Shown here: piece by piece, positions 34,731 through 44,111 of the stretch
How positions within the stretch are numbered: position 1 is the stretch's first letter
Layout: every line of letters begins with the position of its first letter
Origin: Polytrichum commune
Taxonomy: Eukaryota; Streptophyta; Polytrichopsida; Polytrichales; Polytrichaceae
Assembly (NCBI GenBank): GCA_950295325.1
Contig: OX485809.1
Coordinates: forward strand, 10,106,001 to 10,170,000
Length of the DNA stretch: 64,000 bases
Direction: 5' to 3'
The notes under the pieces: generated by a model
The model's database searches: none
What the model saw: only the letters and a program-made list of their open reading frames with translations
Told to the model about the DNA's origin: nothing
Translations under genes and position numbers: made by a program

Positions 34731-36285
34731 AAATACCATGAACCGTGAAAAAAAGGTGATTCACATTGGAGATATGATGGTTTTCAAATCATGAGATGAT
34801 TTTCCAAGATAGAAGAGAAGGATACATGAAGAATGCAAGTTGTTTCATATTTTTATTCCCTGTAAAAAAAAATCCTACAATGTTTCAAAGTGGAAAGAGT
34901 GTCAAACCCTCTACTCGTTCACTAGATTCTCCTTAAACCGAACACGGTAATGTTCATTTCCACACTGAACATCACCTAAACCGGTTAACTCATGAGTACA
35001 TTAAACTGTGATTGATTATAATCGAACATGACTAAATTTGACTAAAACGAATTGTACACGCATATCAAGCTACCAACCTCGCGATTATCAGTTTCAGAAA
35101 TGGCACTTCACTATTTTGATAGAAGTCTAGTACACGGGTAGAGGGTAGTTCATGGTTTATGGTATTCCTACCTTAGAATCACATGGATTTTGACGGACTA
35201 TGCCCACAAACTTCCCGGGCACTGTTCCTTCATGTTGTGCTCAAATGGAGCTGGAGAACTTCAAAAGACTTGCTTGACTTTCAGTTGCTGAAATTCGGCT
35301 CTCAGGTTGAACTTCGGATGCCTGCAGGGAACTCATGAAGTCCACCCTAAGTTAGTGTTTCATTCAGTAAATATATTCAGATGCTGAGTCAACTAGATGT
35401 GGTTGTAGGTGTGGCGTTATGGAATCCATTTTAGAATGCAAACCTAGTGGTTTGCTCTCTAACTTTGAAGCAGAAGTCAACTTTATTCGTGACTCATCAT
35501 TTGACACAAAAATCATGGTCAAAGGGGTTGATCACACCATTCGTTGGCATCTCCAGCTGCTATAGTGTCAAAAGTGGTTGGCTAGTATCTACTTCTCAAC
35601 ATAATCCCCAACAATTTCAACGCTGGAACTGGAAGGAAAGTTTGGTGTGATGAGGACGTGAGTCGACAATGTAGTTGTGGGTGTAGCTTTTTAGTGGTGA
35701 TCTAAGATTCATGGGTTGTTTTTACAAAAGTCGAATCGCATGTCAAGTGTACGAGCCATTTGACACACGTATAGTACACGCAATCAATCGACAAATAAAT
35801 CAATAAATAAAGATTACATGTCGATTGACACGGATGGGGCTAGATCTCATGTTATTTGGAAGGGCCCCAGCTCGCCGAGCCATACTCCATCATGGAGGGA
35901 AGGGGGTGTCAGGTTAGGGCTCGCAATCCAGCACCCTTTGTGTAATCCCGCCCAAAAAAATAATTCTAAAAAACCCGACCAACAACCATTTCTTGTCATG
36001 CTTGATTCTAAAAGAAAATCGCCCTCGCATTCTCTTCAAGGTCACTTGTCCACAAATCCCATATTGAGTGCATGTCGCCTTGAAGGCCCAAAATATACTT
36101 GAAGTGAATCATCCCTCGACTTTGTAGGGGACTTGTCTTTATTGGAAACCCTTCATCCATGATGGTTGAGTTTATATATATGCCACAAATCTCAACAATG
36201 AACCGGGAGAACTGACCACTACATTGATTATCCCAATGAGTGCATCTTACTATTCAAAGTTATGCAGTGTTGTAACTATTAATGA
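34731..36285. other. intergenic DNA, nothing recognised
   Basis: Only short frames without recognisable motifs. No RNA gene or clean repeat is visible. The region ends at the family 2 MITE copy. Confidence 0.5.
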
Positions 36286-37279
36286 CTCGGGGAGTTCACT
36301 GCGATAATATTAGAAAACAACGTGCGGGAAAATATAGGGTAAAATATATTCACAAAAGGAAAAAATTCGAATTTTCTTAGAAGTAATATAGGTGAGTATG
36401 TATGATAAAATTTGTATTATAAATAATATAGGCTTGATACAAATAACGCATATTTTTAAAATATTTGTAAAAATATGCTGTAGGATTTAAGGATCCTAGG
36501 TTTTTTTTGAAATAGGGTGTCCTTTGTGTTCAGAGGCGGGAAGATTTTGGATGAAAAACTACGTCAATTCAGTTGAAAAAATGGGATGAAAGATTGATGA
36601 GGGCGGATGACGGATTCCTGGGTTTAGGATTAAAGGCATGCATTATTTGTTGATTATATACTAGTGTTCTTAAAAGCTAGGAATTGTTTTGCAAGATGAA
36701 CATGACATCTTTCATTTGCTATGAACAATTTTGCTAGTATTTTTAAATGCTAGAAACAATTTCTCAAGATAAATTAGAGAAGTTTTGGTTGGTCTTGTGT
36801 CTGTCTGCTTCAAGCAGGATGTTGTAGTATTAACTCTATATCCTTCTACATTATTGCATGGACCCTATTTTTTCTTGCTTTGTTGTTGGTGTTTTAATTT
36901 TTTTTTTACACTCAGTACCATTGTGTTTAATTATGCGTGTAACTTGATTGAGGAACATGGGTTGATTTTGTTATTTGAAACTATTTATGAACACTCTTGA
37001 TGTAAAACCTTGCTGTGCCTTGGATTTTGGTGACTTAATACTTTGAATGCTCTTAAACCCTTTGGAGAAAAATCAATAATTATAATGAACATACCTAGCT
37101 TAAACTTAGAGCTTCATCAAATTTAAAAGTAATTATAGGGTCATTTAAAAAACAAAAAATTAGCAAATTATATAATAATACGGTACAAAAAATTAAGGAT
37201 GGATAATTAAATACCCCTTGAATAAATATCCTTGTCACGCACGTGTATACATATATACATGTATAGTGAACTCCCCGAG
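36286..37279 (-). mobile_element. hAT-like MITE, family 2, long copy (994 bp)
   Basis: The ends CTCGGGGAGTTCACT and complement match those at 21226-21892, and the body matches that copy in inverted orientation. The flanks ATTAATGA and ATGAATGA agree in seven of eight bases. It carries about 330 bp (roughly 36580-36910) that the shorter copy lacks, inserted between two stretches that are contiguous there. Either this is an insertion or the short copy is a deletion form. Confidence 0.88.
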
Positions 37280-37418
37280 ATGAATGAAAACGTAACATTT
37301 TTCCAAGGAAAGTCATCTATGTTCCATCATATCCGAACAACCTATTGAACTTTTGTTAGTAAAAAATTGAAATCATGCGTACAATGTTATTGCATTGAAT
37401 AACTCCAAATAGTAACAT

Positions 37419-37571
37419 GGAGTAATTGGGATAAACAGTGTAGTTACAAATGGACTGGTTGAATTTGACAAAGAATCGGTTGAAGTCAAGACTTCAACTT
37501 AGGAAACTGGTTGGACTTGAAAACACTAGGATCTTGACTAATTACGTGCCCAAAAATCTCCCTAGACATTG
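37419..37571 (+). mobile_element. hAT-like MITE, family 1, internally deleted remnant
   Basis: Similarity to the family starts near AGTAATTGGGATAAAC and ends near CCAAAAATCTCCCTAGACATTG. Most of the central part is missing. No target duplication is left. Confidence 0.65.
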
Positions 37572-38214
37572 AGTCCCAAGCCACTTCAAGTGGTGGTACT
37601 AGAGTAGAGCCACATATTCCCATTGAGGACCCCATCGGGAATCTCTAGGGTGTCATAATTTCGATCAAGCTAGGATTGATCTTGATAATTTCTTTTCATG
37701 GGTGGTTAAAATAAGGTTTCATGTTTCATGGTTTCTAAGGGTTAGTTTCCATGTAGGCCGCTCGCCCCTCAAATTCTAGTGTCCAAATGTAGATGCCATC
37801 AAGTGGAATCTTCATTCCCACTAGAATCTAGTAGGACGAAGTGGCCTACATGGAAACCAACCCTTAGTCTTCAACTTCGGTTATGGTATCACTAGGGAAT
37901 CGATAGTGCCATGACACATGTCCCTAGTTTTGAATGCTAAAACGAGGAACTTGTCTCAAAATGAGGAGTTATGACTGTGGGAGTCCAAATTCGACGGAAA
38001 GACGGAAATACGGAAATACGGATTCAATTTCCGTATTTTACCCTACTTGTATGAGGATAATAGGGTCACTTAGGATAAATTAATTGTACTAGGAAATAAG
38101 GCATTCTTAATCCGCCTTGTGCGATAAAACGAATTAAAATGAGTATTATGACCGGTCCGTCAAAAGGGATTGGCGGACCATTTAATCATGGTCCGAACCG
38201 CTGGTCTGGACCAA

Positions 38215-38367
38215 GTAACTGACGCGCCAAGATTATCCAACGGACCGGAAGTAGCGGTTACAACGGGTTTATGACGGATGAGGGCAAACCGTCGGAAAAC
38301 GGTTGTAACCGTCTTCCGTTAACCCCAACGGTAATAGGGGAAGGAAGAGGGGGAAAGGTATTTAAGG
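38215..38367 (+). promoter_or_regulatory. promoter of the element A gene: AACGG cluster and TATA-like box
   Basis: TATTTAAG at 38360-38367 is followed by a pyrimidine-rich patch (CTCTCCCTTCTCCTCCCC), where transcription probably starts. Directly upstream, in about 110 bp, AACGG or its complement CCGTT occurs at least five times, once as CCCAACGGTA. This resembles the plant MSA motif bound by three-repeat Myb factors in G2/M. The cluster and the TATA-like box (as TACTTAAG) are conserved in element B at about 43680-43865. The cell-cycle link is inference. Confidence 0.6.
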
Positions 38368-38460
38368 GTCTCTCCCTTCTCCTCCCCACTTTTTTTTCTG
38401 ATTCACAAAAGACAAATTTGTTGAGAGAACGAGTGGTGAGATTGTCGTCCTTTCGAACCG

Positions 38461-38520
38461 CCAGCAGTTGGATTGCTGGGGCCCCGCATTTTTTTCAGTC
38501 ACCGGCAGTTGGCTTGCCGG
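38461..38520 (+). other. twin hairpins in the 5' leader of the element A gene
   Basis: Two 19-base hairpins start 41 bases apart: CCAGCAGTTGGATTGCTGG (38461-38479) and CCGGCAGTTGGCTTGCCGG (38502-38520). Each has a 6-bp stem and a 7-base loop GTTGGNT. Element B has the same pair at 43963-43981 and 44002-44020, with changes mostly in loop positions or at the stem base. They lie about 70-130 bases before the start codon, in the presumed leader. Confidence 0.75.
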
Positions 38521-38587
38521 GACTCTGTAGCAGTTAGACGGAAGAGAGGGAGAGTTTTCAAGCCGGAAAGTTAGAAAGGAGAGGAAA

Positions 38588-40660
38588 ATGCCGGAAGCAC
38601 GGGAGGAGGATCAGCGGGAACCCATTCCGATTCCGCTCAAAGCCCTCACCCCTGCAATTCCGAGGGAGGATAGGGAGCTGCAGGAGCTCGCGGAAGATCT
38701 CCGGGTTATGGGCTGTGCGGGATTGCTCTCCAAACCCTGGAACCTCAGGGCGGAAGATACCCTACGTGAGTTCAAATTCGAGAGAGGAAATCAGTGGCTA
38801 GGAACAAAGAGGAGGGATCCGGAAAATTGGACTCCGGATACTTGGAACAGGGTCTACGGGTTTCTTAGGGGGATTGCAGAGGGGTGGGCAGGCCGCCGTG
38901 ACGGCCTGTTCGCCGGAAAGTTCAGAGGGGACGCGGATCCAAAAGACGGCTTCCATCCCGGGAACTGCCGGAACCTGAGGGAGAGGAGGGTACTCGAATT
39001 TCTCCTGCCCATCCTCAATCCGGACAAGCCGAAGCGGATTAGCCTCACCATGGCTAACACCCTGTTCGGTGCCATGTCCGGAGTCCGGCCCGTGAACTGG
39101 GGTTTGATCATCCAGGAGATAGTCGGGCGGGCCCTCCCCCACATTGGCCGGAAACCCTCCTTTCTCTCCCCCTTCATTTTGCACCTCTACCAGCACTTCG
39201 ATTGCATCTTGGCGGAGGAGGAGGACCTGCTAACGATAGCGGCGGGCGAGGTCACCTACAAGCTACTCCCGGAAGCCGGAGACCTCGAGACGGAGACTTC
39301 CAACGACCCAATTCTTCCGAAAGCACCTCCCTCGTCACCCGGAAGCCCGCCGCCAACCGTCTCGAGGCCACTCTCTCCTCCTCCCCCTCACCATCATCCG
39401 GAAGCCGGACCCAGCCGGGAGACCACATGGCGGAATGTGGATCTATCCGCTTGGGACTTTCCGGAGAATCCCTTCAAACGGATCCAGGAAGGGATGGAGG
39501 ACCTGCAGAACCAGTACTACCGGATGGAACACATCGTCCGAGGGGCGAACCAGGCTCTGGACGACTGCGGACCCGGAAATATTCTTCGAGAGTTGGCAAA
39601 GAGGGCGGACATGAAGGAGCTGGAGCAGGCCAAGACGGAGAACGCCCATCTCACCGCGCAGGTAGCGGCCATGACTCAGGAGCTGAGTCAGAAGAGCGAA
39701 GAGATCCGGAAGTACCACGCGGAGCAAGCAGTGCTCTTCAGCCGGATCCGGGAGCTGGTGGGGCATCCGGCAGAGATCGTCAACAAGGCGCATCTCTACG
39801 ACCGGATGATGGAGTCCGGAGAACCCGCTTCCGCCAGGCAGACCCTTCCCATCCTCGTGAAGTATTCACGGACGATGAAGGATCTCCTGGCGGAAATCCA
39901 GAGGGTGGTTCCGCCAAGCGGAACACCCCGGCGGGTACTATATCCGGGTCCGCCTGGGTCCCCTACCGGAACCCTGTACGAGGTAGTTGGCGAGGTCGCT
40001 CTAGTTCAGAACCCGCCAATGTCTGCAGGACCCAGCCAGCAGGGAGGAGACTCTCGGCCGGCTAGTTCCGGGAAAGCTCCGGAAGGGGTCCGTTCTCCCC
40101 AGGTGAGGAGGAAGAATACCGGGTCGGTCAGATCCGGAAGAGGCCAGTCTTCTGTTCCGCGGAACTCGGATCGGTCCCGGACTCCGGACAGGGCTAGGAC
40201 ACCGATCCGACATCAGACTTCGGATCAAGAGGCAACTCCGAGTAGGGGCAAGGCCCCTATGGCCCACGCCTCGCCGTCGTCTCCTCCGGACTGCCAAATG
40301 GTCAGTCCCTTTCCTCCGCCACCCTCAAGAGCGGCCTTCAACATGGATCCGCGGAGTACCTCGATGTCGGGCGGGCAGAACCCGGAACAGGGCACCGGAA
40401 GCGACCCTTCTCCGGTCCGGAGCATCCGGAAAGGGACAGTTTCCGGAACCCCAGGGACAGTCTCCGAAACACCAAGGACCGGGACACCGCAGACCGAGGG
40501 AGCAGCGGATTCGGAGGACGAGATTGCCCCGTCTCCGAACATGAGGAGGATGCTCACGCGGCTCCAGAAAGCATTGCCGGGTGGAGGCTCATCCGCCGTC
40601 AGCGGACTCGGCAGTCATTCGAAGGAAGGATCGGCTCAGAAGAAGCACCGCTCTTCTTAG
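38588..40660 (+). CDS. unrecognised 690-residue protein of element A (coiled coil, disordered tail)
   Basis: I do not recognise this protein. Residues 1-215 look globular, with W-rich and helical patches (NQWLGTKRRDPENWTPDTW; RRVLEFLLPILNPDKPKRIS). Residues ~235-285 are a Pro/Ser/His linker. Residues ~334-395 form a long heptad coiled coil (KELEQAKTENAHLTAQVAAM and on). The C-terminal half is low-complexity and basic, rich in SP, TP and RTP with repeats like RSRTPDRARTP, and ends with a short helix (MRRMLTRLQKAL). No zinc knuckle, protease, RT, integrase or transposase motif was seen. The layout loosely recalls a Gag-like or accessory retroelement protein. The ATG has A at -3. It shares the frame with a broken copy in element B that differs by about 13 of the first 210 residues, with many silent differences, which suggests past selection. 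Confidence 0.85.
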   Translation: MPEAREEDQREPIPIPLKALTPAIPREDRELQELAEDLRVMGCAGLLSKPWNLRAEDTLREFKFERGNQWLGTKRRDPENWTPDTWNRVYGFLRGIAEGWAGRRDGLFAGKFRGDADPKDGFHPGNCRNLRERRVLEFLLPILNPDKPKRISLTMANTLFGAMSGVRPVNWGLIIQEIVGRALPHIGRKPSFLSPFILHLYQHFDCILAEEEDLLTIAAGEVTYKLLPEAGDLETETSNDPILPKAPPSSPGSPPPTVSRPLSPPPPHHHPEAGPSRETTWRNVDLSAWDFPENPFKRIQEGMEDLQNQYYRMEHIVRGANQALDDCGPGNILRELAKRADMKELEQAKTENAHLTAQVAAMTQELSQKSEEIRKYHAEQAVLFSRIRELVGHPAEIVNKAHLYDRMMESGEPASARQTLPILVKYSRTMKDLLAEIQRVVPPSGTPRRVLYPGPPGSPTGTLYEVVGEVALVQNPPMSAGPSQQGGDSRPASSGKAPEGVRSPQVRRKNTGSVRSGRGQSSVPRNSDRSRTPDRARTPIRHQTSDQEATPSRGKAPMAHASPSSPPDCQMVSPFPPPPSRAAFNMDPRSTSMSGGQNPEQGTGSDPSPVRSIRKGTVSGTPGTVSETPRTGTPQTEGAADSEDEIAPSPNMRRMLTRLQKALPGGGSSAVSGLGSHSKEGSAQKKHRSS

Positions 40661-40723
40661 CTTAGAATGGTATCTAGATTAGTGAGGTAGAAAGGTAGAA
40701 CTTAGGAGTTTTTGTAAATAAGG

Positions 40724-40729
40724 AATAAA
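40724..40729 (+). terminator. poly(A) signal of the element A gene
   Basis: AATAAA lies 64 bases after the stop codon, following TTTTTGTAAATAAGG. It probably ends the mRNA of the 690-codon gene. Element B has lost this hexamer at the matching place. Confidence 0.5.
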
Positions 40730-40860
40730 ACTCTCCCTTGGGTGTGTCAGCGGAAAATCCGGATCTTGATCCGAGAAATCCGGGAGAGCGAGTGTAGTTA
40801 GGGTTTTCCTTAGCGGCGGCTGCCTGGGCCGCCGCCCTCAGTTTAGGGATTTTGGGCCTC

Positions 40861-40936
40861 TACTTAAGGCTGAATAAGGAGTTGGGGAAGGGTTCCTTCT
40901 CCATTGTTGTATTTCGATTGCTCCTACTCCAATAAA
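40861..40936 (+). promoter_or_regulatory. second TATA-like box and AATAAA: possible LTR promoter and R region
   Basis: TACTTAAGG (40861-40869) is followed by GGGTTCCTTCTCCATTG, then TTGTTGTATTTC and AATAAA (40931-40936). A TATA box followed within ~70 bases by a plant far-upstream element and a poly(A) signal is the compact arrangement of an LTR promoter plus R region. The whole block is conserved in element B (about 47330-47403). Confidence 0.5.
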
Positions 40937-41084
40937 TGACTTGGTCTCTCACTTCTTGACTTTCCTTGGTTGATGTTTGCATGAATGATCCGGAGATCGT
41001 TAGCGGAGGAAAGGGAGAGAGCATGAGGGATAGGAGTTCCGGATAGGACATGGGAGAGGAGACCCGGATCTGATCCGATTATTG

Positions 41085-41650
41085 CCTTGTAGATCCTCTC
41101 TGCGTGTAGTGGGAGGGAAACCTCACTAACCCGGATGGTTGAGTAACGTCTAGGTGGGATAGCCGTTGGGAGGATTGGGCGAGATCCGGACTCACGCCAA
41201 TATGATCTTCTGAAGAGGTCCCACCGCCCTTAGACGGACCAATCCGGAATGTGGTACGGATCGCCCAGTTAACTCAGATTGAGTAGAATCCAAGGTAGAG
41301 GTAGTCGGATAGATCTGTCGGAAGGAGGAAGGAAGGACCGGATCAGTTAGGGTTCCGGGTTGGAGGCCACCTCCGGAGTGTAGTGGGAAGAGATCCTCAG
41401 TGTTCCGGATGCCCGCGTAACGTCCAGGTGAGGTAGCCGGAAGGGAAAGGTTGGGCACAGGTCCGGAAGAGATCCGGAATGGCGCCAATCTGATCCTCCG
41501 AAGAAGCCTCATCGCCGGAGCACGGGACAATCCGGAAAGTGGCACGGGTCACCCGCTTAACCCGTCGAGTCAATCTCCGGTTGGAATCCGGACTCCTCTA
41601 GTCCCTGTGGTCCCAAGAAACAATCCGGATCTCTCTGTGTGACCTGCCAA
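41085..41650. repeat. ~290-bp imperfect tandem duplication in the 3' part of element A
   Basis: Two units follow the same word order: GTAGTGGGA, GTAACGTC(T/C)AGGTG, ATAGCC or GTAGCC, CGCCAAT, TCATCG or CCACCG, GGACAATCCGGAA, GTACGG or GCACGG, and CTCAGATTGAG or CGTCGAGTCA. The second starts near 41380. The same pair is present in element B (about 47570-48110), so the duplication predates the spread of the family. Confidence 0.75.
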
Positions 41651-42699
41651 GACGGATCTGATCAATCCAGATTGATTGTGAAGGAGTTTCCGGATTCCAA
41701 TCTTATCAAAGACGTCTTCCCCGGAAGAAACCACCTATTCTAAAGGGTAGACATAGAGGGGTGAGTAAGCATTATAATTAGGACCTAGGGGTACAATCCG
41801 GAAAGGCACACTCCGGAAAAAGGCTAAGAGTATCCCCAAAGACCAGAAGTCCGGAAACTAGGGTTTCCGGAAATTTGGCCAAGGAAGAGGAAATAAGTAG
41901 GTACGGAAAGTTCTAGACCTCCTACACTTCACAGGATCCCTGGACGATACTAGGGTCATCCGGACAAAACCGGATTAGGCACTTAAAAACGCCAATCCGG
42001 ATATTTTGGTGTTCGCGTGTTCCCACAATGACATACTCTACACATTGGTAATGTGTTCAGGCCAATTTTTGGCTTCAAAAACTCACAGCAATTTCAATTA
42101 CAAGGAATTAAATTATATTAAAAAAAAAATAGTCCTCCTAATTTCTATGTTCCTACTATTCTCCCTCTTTAGTATGACACATTTGGGAAACACACAAAGA
42201 GTCGTATTATTGAGGTCTTGTCTTCTCATGAAGATGACAAATGGCGTAAAGTTGTCATATTATTGAAGGAATATGAAACATAAGTAATATGAGCTTAAAA
42301 ATATATACAATGAGTTTAAGCAATATAGATGGTATGAAATAATAACTTATAACTCCAAACAAATGCATTATTCTCAAGAACTCTTGAAATAAGAGTCCAA
42401 AGATCTCTAGTGTTGCCTACCCAAGTTAGCAACTATCATCTCATTTAAATTCCCTACTAACTTTTGAGAACTAATAATTTCATTAACATCAAAATATAAA
42501 GAGTTCTCTAATAAGAAACTAGACAATAATGATGCATGACATTTAGCATCACTAAGCTTTATTATAGGTGAAGCAACAACATCCATGCCCATTCTACATT
42601 GGTAACCCTAATTATCCTTAAGTTCTCAATGAGAAGTGAAGTTCCCAAGTAGTTCCCAAGTGAAAATGGATGTATTTTAGATGTACATAACATAGATGA

Positions 42700-42881
42700 A
42701 AAGAATTTTAGCATTAACTACCTCTTTAATATGACAAAATGGAGATTCTAAACGTCACATTATTGGGTGTCAAAGTCATATAAAAGAGGGAGTTTTGAAC
42801 TGGAAAGTTTGGTCTCGCAAAAATGTGTCGTAATATCGAGGGTGTCGTATAAACGAGTGTCATATTAATGAGGTTAGACTG
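42700..42881 (+). mobile_element. right-end remnant of a pogo-like element
   Basis: The end AATGAGGTTAGACTG followed by TA, and preceding subterminal phrases such as GTGTCATATTAATGAGG and GTCACATTATTGGG, resemble the ends of the pogo-like elements at 869 and 11558. The body is diverged. A matching left end was not found, though element A inserted next to it. Confidence 0.55.
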
Positions 42882-43034
42882 TACATGGGAAAAGTTTGCA
42901 TTGCCTTATACTTCTCCAGTTTTGGCGTAGAATCCCTTATGTGATCGGTTATGGGCACCTTTACTCTACTTACCAATTCTTCCCAATTTTCGAGCCAAAC
43001 TGCCCTCACTCGTTCGCTCACTCACTCACTCACT

Positions 43035-43261
43035 CACTGTCCGGGGAGATTATTTGGGCATAATCAGTCAAAATCCTAGTGTTTCCAAGTCCAACCGGTT
43101 ACATGTTGTGATCTTTTGGTTTTTCTTTACTAATTTGAGGCATATTCCATAGATTCCTCTACAATGATGGGTATTTTTCATGAAGTCTTGCACTTCAACC
43201 AACTATTTCTCAAACTCGACTGGCTCATCTATAACTAGCAGTCAGTTCTCCCTGTTCATAA
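43035..43261 (-). mobile_element. hAT-like MITE, family 1, full-length copy
   Basis: The copy starts CACTGTCCGGGGAGA and ends near TCTCCCTGTTCATAA. Both sides carry CACTCACT (43027-43034 and 43262-43269). The left duplication lies in a (CTCA)n microsatellite (43013-43034), so that side could match by chance, but the right side lies outside the repeat. Confidence 0.85.
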
Positions 43262-44111
43262 CACTCACTCAAATGGAGGCCGCACACGCCCAAACCGGAG
43301 GTTTTCAACCGTCTCACACCGGAGAGGTGAAACTGGATGCTTTGAAACTTAGGGTCACACAACATGTGCAAATGAGCCGCCGCTTTTATTAGTTTAGTGA
43401 CACCAATGAACGGGTAGTGCCGGCAGTTAGTGTGGGAGTCCAAATTTGACGGAAATACGGAAATACGGATCCATTTTCCGTATTTTTGCTTACCTTAGTA
43501 AAGACAATAGGGTCTCTTAGGTTAAAATTTAGGGTACTGGGAATTAGGGCGATCTAAATCCGTCTTACACGATAAAAAGAAGAAAAAAAAAAGTATGATT
43601 ACCGGTCCGGTAAATTGGATTAGGGGGACCGTTTGATCATGGTCCGGACCGCTGGGCCGGACCAAGTAACGGTTATGCCACGTTCAACTAACGGCCCGGA
43701 AGAGGAGAGACAGTTACAACGGACTTATGATGATAAGGGGGAAAGAACGCCGTTGGTTAAACTGTTAATTATGCCGTTGGTAACAACCGCCGGAAAACGG
43801 TTGGCAACCGTTTTCCGTTAAACCGAACGGTAACAGGGGAAGGAAGAGGGAGGAAGGATACTTAAGGGTCCCTTCCTTCTCCTCCCCACTCTTTTTTCTC
43901 TCTGATCACAAAAGGCAGGTTGTTGAGAGAACGAGTGGTGAGGTTGCCATCATTTTGAGCCGCTAGCAGTTGGATTGCTGGGACTCCGCACTTTCCAGTC
44001 ACCGGCAGTGGGCTTGCCGGGACTCTGTAGCCATTAGCTGGAACAGAGGGCACCCGGAGGGGAGAGAGAAAGTTTCCGTAGTCGAGCCGGAAAGTTAGAA
44101 CGGAGAGGAAA

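Larger units (their letters stand above)
37976..42027 (+). mobile_element. element A: 4052-bp TG..CA element carrying one gene; probable giant solo LTR
   Basis: The ends are TGTGGGAGTCC and GTGTTCCCACA, flanked by a perfect 5-bp duplication ATGAC (37971-37975 and 42028-42032). TG..CA ends with 5-bp duplications are what an LTR-retrotransposon integrase leaves. The two ends do not repeat each other beyond 7 inverted bases, and no gag-pol is inside, so it is not a complete retrotransposon. The order promoter, 690-codon gene, TATA-like TACTTAAGG (40861), AATAAA (40931), then ~1.1 kb with an internal duplication, fits a U3-R-U5 layout with the gene inside U3. A related element with a different duplication lies at 43431. 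TCCGG/CCGGA motifs are extremely frequent throughout. Alternative: a DNA transposon with 5-bp duplications and very short inverted ends. Confidence 0.85.

Noticed and set aside
39202-40065. A 287-codon frame overlapping the element A gene in another frame
   Set aside because: It has no homologue kept open in element B and its composition (Gly/Arg/Pro rich) is what a frame-shifted reading of the GC-rich gene gives.
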